A DNA stretch of 64,000 nucleotides, taken from NCBI RefSeq assembly GCF_004833285.1, contig NZ_STFG01000009.1:1-64000 (forward strand), in the 5' to 3' direction. The stretch comes from Lampropedia puyangensis (GTDB lineage: Bacteria; Pseudomonadota; Gammaproteobacteria; Burkholderiales; Burkholderiaceae_C). Positions 62,741 to 64,000 of the stretch are shown in pieces. Both the position numbers and the translations under genes were made by a program. Within the stretch, counting starts at the first letter, position 1. The number at the start of each line of letters is the position of its first letter. Below the pieces are notes generated by a model. The model worked only from the letters and a program-made list of their open reading frames with translations, did no database searches and was not told where the DNA came from.

Positions 62741-63207
62741 CACTCCTCCTCCCCACTGGCATTTTGGGCAGAACCTTGCACGAACCGTTGCGGCCTCAGT
62801 GTGGACAGTGCAATGGATCGTGTATTGCCGTTTTCTTGCCACTGCACGGTGATGTCGAGTTGGTGGAGTGGAACAAGCGCCATGTCTTGTCTGTTTGCAG
62901 GTGTTGCGTAAGGATGGGTGTTGGCTTGCCAGTCAAAGCCGCCAGACTGGCCTTGCGCGTGCCAGCCTGACTCAGGAATTGCGTCATGCGCGGCTAAAAG
63001 TGATTGGGCCAACATGGCTGCACGTTGGTATTGGCTGGTCACGCTGACCGCCTGGGTATTGGTGCCCAAAACTTGGTAAAGCAGGGCTAAACCCATGGCC
63101 ATGATGACCATGGCCACCAAAACTTCAATCAAGGTAAAACCAGTTTGCCGAACTACGCGGTTGGGTTGGTGCAGGCGTAAGCGAGTGGCAGATATCCAGG
63201 TACTCAT
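62740..63207 (-). CDS. gspI: type II secretion minor pseudopilin GspI
   Basis: The 155-residue pseudopilin has TG followed by FTLIEVLVAMVIMAMGLAL, glutamate at +5, and the short GspI globular domain (AMLAQSLLAAHDAIPESGW). A leader of about 24 residues precedes the cleavage site. ATG 63207 overlaps the gspH stop. Confidence 0.9.
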   Translation of the reverse strand: MSTWISATRLRLHQPNRVVRQTGFTLIEVLVAMVIMAMGLALLYQVLGTNTQAVSVTSQYQRAAMLAQSLLAAHDAIPESGWHAQGQSGGFDWQANTHPYATPANRQDMALVPLHQLDITVQWQENGNTRSIALSTLRPQRFVQGSAQNASGEEE

Positions 63208-63692
63208 GGAAGCAATGCCTCCTGCGTGATATCGCTGGTCAGCCAATCCACCCGTAAACGGGTGCCATCACCATTGGGACGTAGCAGTTCAATGCTCCCT
63301 CCGGTCGAGCCGCCTTCCGGCAAGAACCAAATAGCTGCGGTTCTTCCATCTCCGCCTAAATCAGCCACTGATGTTCGAACCTCCAAATCTGCGGGCAGCT
63401 GGTAAGTTTGGCTGCCAATATTGAACTGCTTGCTATCTAGGTTCAGAACCAGCTGTGTGGTAGCTCCCGTGCTCTGGGCTTCTTCTCGCAAGGTACGCAG
63501 TGAGGTCCACAGACTGCGTACGGCATCACGGTATTGCGCACCTTCGTTGATCCTGCTGTATGCCAGCGGCATCAACGCAGCCAATAGCCCAGCGATGGCA
63601 ATCACCACCAGAATTTCCAGCAGCGTAAAGCCGCGTTGAACTGGTGGGCGATGCGGAGTGAGCAAAGGGAGCACAGGTGACTTCAGAGACAT
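63204..63692 (-). CDS. gspH: type II secretion pseudopilin GspH
   Basis: The 162-residue pseudopilin has RG followed by FTLLEILVVIAIAGLLAAL. The GspH-type C-terminal part (RSLWTSLRTLREEAQSTGA, IWFLPEGGSTGGSIEL) follows. ATG 63692 gives a 21-residue leader; ATG 63725 is also in frame. It follows gspG by 128 bp, a larger gap than between the other gsp genes. Confidence 0.88.
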   Translation of the reverse strand: MSLKSPVLPLLTPHRPPVQRGFTLLEILVVIAIAGLLAALMPLAYSRINEGAQYRDAVRSLWTSLRTLREEAQSTGATTQLVLNLDSKQFNIGSQTYQLPADLEVRTSVADLGGDGRTAAIWFLPEGGSTGGSIELLRPNGDGTRLRVDWLTSDITQEALLP

Positions 63693-63820
63693 AACAAATA
63701 AAACGGCAAGTGACCAGCCTTCCATGCTCGCTTGCAGCTAATGCTGCACAACGGGTAGAGACAATGCGGCGATGACGCAGAGCCGTCAAAAAGAGTGTGT
63801 GGCGTCCCTAGACATGTGCC

Positions 63821-64000
63821 CTATTTGGCGTTGGTCATATCAGCGTTTTCGCCATCGCCACCGGGTACGCCATCAGCCCCGTAAGAGAGAATCTGGATGC
63901 CCCCATTAGGACCGGGGTTGCTATACACGTAAGGCTTGCCCCATGGGTCGTTAGGAACACCGCCTTTGAGGTAGGGGCCATTCCAGATAGTCACACCGCC
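63821..64000 (-). CDS. gspG: major pseudopilin GspG, C-terminal end only
   Basis: The last 59 residues of a minus-strand gene are visible, cut by the right window edge. They contain [14 protein letters not shown] and [17 protein letters not shown], the calcium-binding C-terminal loop of GspG with its conserved aspartates. The N-terminal methylated helix is outside the window, as are gspE and gspF, which would be expected further upstream. Confidence 0.92.
   Translation of the reverse strand, partial: GGVTIWNGPYLKGGVPNDPWGKPYVYSNPGPNGGIQILSYGADGVPGGDGENADMTNAK

Overview
The window looks like chromosomal DNA of a betaproteobacterium of the order Burkholderiales, probably Comamonadaceae-like. 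The evidence is the Neisseria/Bordetella-type porin, the glcDEF and cyn gene sets, the fused-type indolepyruvate oxidoreductase, the spc/alpha ribosomal block and protein sequences throughout; no marker here fixes the genus. Genes are dense, most have clear orthologues, and I saw no insertion sequence, prophage, integrase, CRISPR array or rRNA. One tRNA gene is present (initiator tRNA-fMet).

Layout. 1-5.9 kb: truncated alpha/beta hydrolase, gph, rodA, a YafS-type methyltransferase divergent from gloB, an RhtA-like exporter and an Lrp-type regulator. 6-14.6 kb: a porin, then a glycolate block of glcD-glcE-glcF facing lrgA-lrgB-glcC. The two arms are separated by an intergenic region with two FadR/GntR-type palindromes; a RluA-family pseudouridine synthase follows. 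14.6-19 kb: hemC, then a five-gene cassette of unknown function (Roadblock/LC7, Aer-type PAS, PhnD-like protein without signal peptide, a novel helical protein, a second Roadblock-like protein). 19-25.2 kb: cueR and copA under a CueR operator, a DHA2-type MFS exporter behind a tetranucleotide repeat and terminator-like hairpin, and argE. 25.2-31.3 kb: histidine kinase and NarL-type regulator followed by an ABC transporter and cyanase (cynABD-S). 31.4-38.5 kb: alkB, a four-gene peptide ABC transporter, fabI, and a divergent peptide-binding protein.

38.5-47.6 kb: the spc and alpha ribosomal operons from rplN to rplQ with secY and rpoA, lacking infA between secY and rpmJ, then tRNA-fMet and a strong terminator. 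47.6-55.3 kb, all on the minus strand: a short CorA-like protein, a LysR regulator with a near-perfect 41-bp operator, a 2-hydroxyacid dehydrogenase, a hydrolase and an indolepyruvate ferredoxin oxidoreductase split into two translationally coupled genes. 55.4-64 kb: a type II secretion operon on the minus strand in the order G-H-I-J-K-L-M-N-D, as in Xanthomonas xps, closed by a small lipoprotein and a terminator.

The main candidate for something undescribed is the Roadblock/PAS/PhnD cassette (15992-19017). It combines a probable redox sensor, a cytoplasmic solute-binding fold and two Roadblock-type proteins without any visible GTPase or kinase. The best supported functional prediction is that LrgAB imports or exports glycolate/glycerate under GlcC control, by analogy with the plastid glycolate/glycerate carrier PLGG1.
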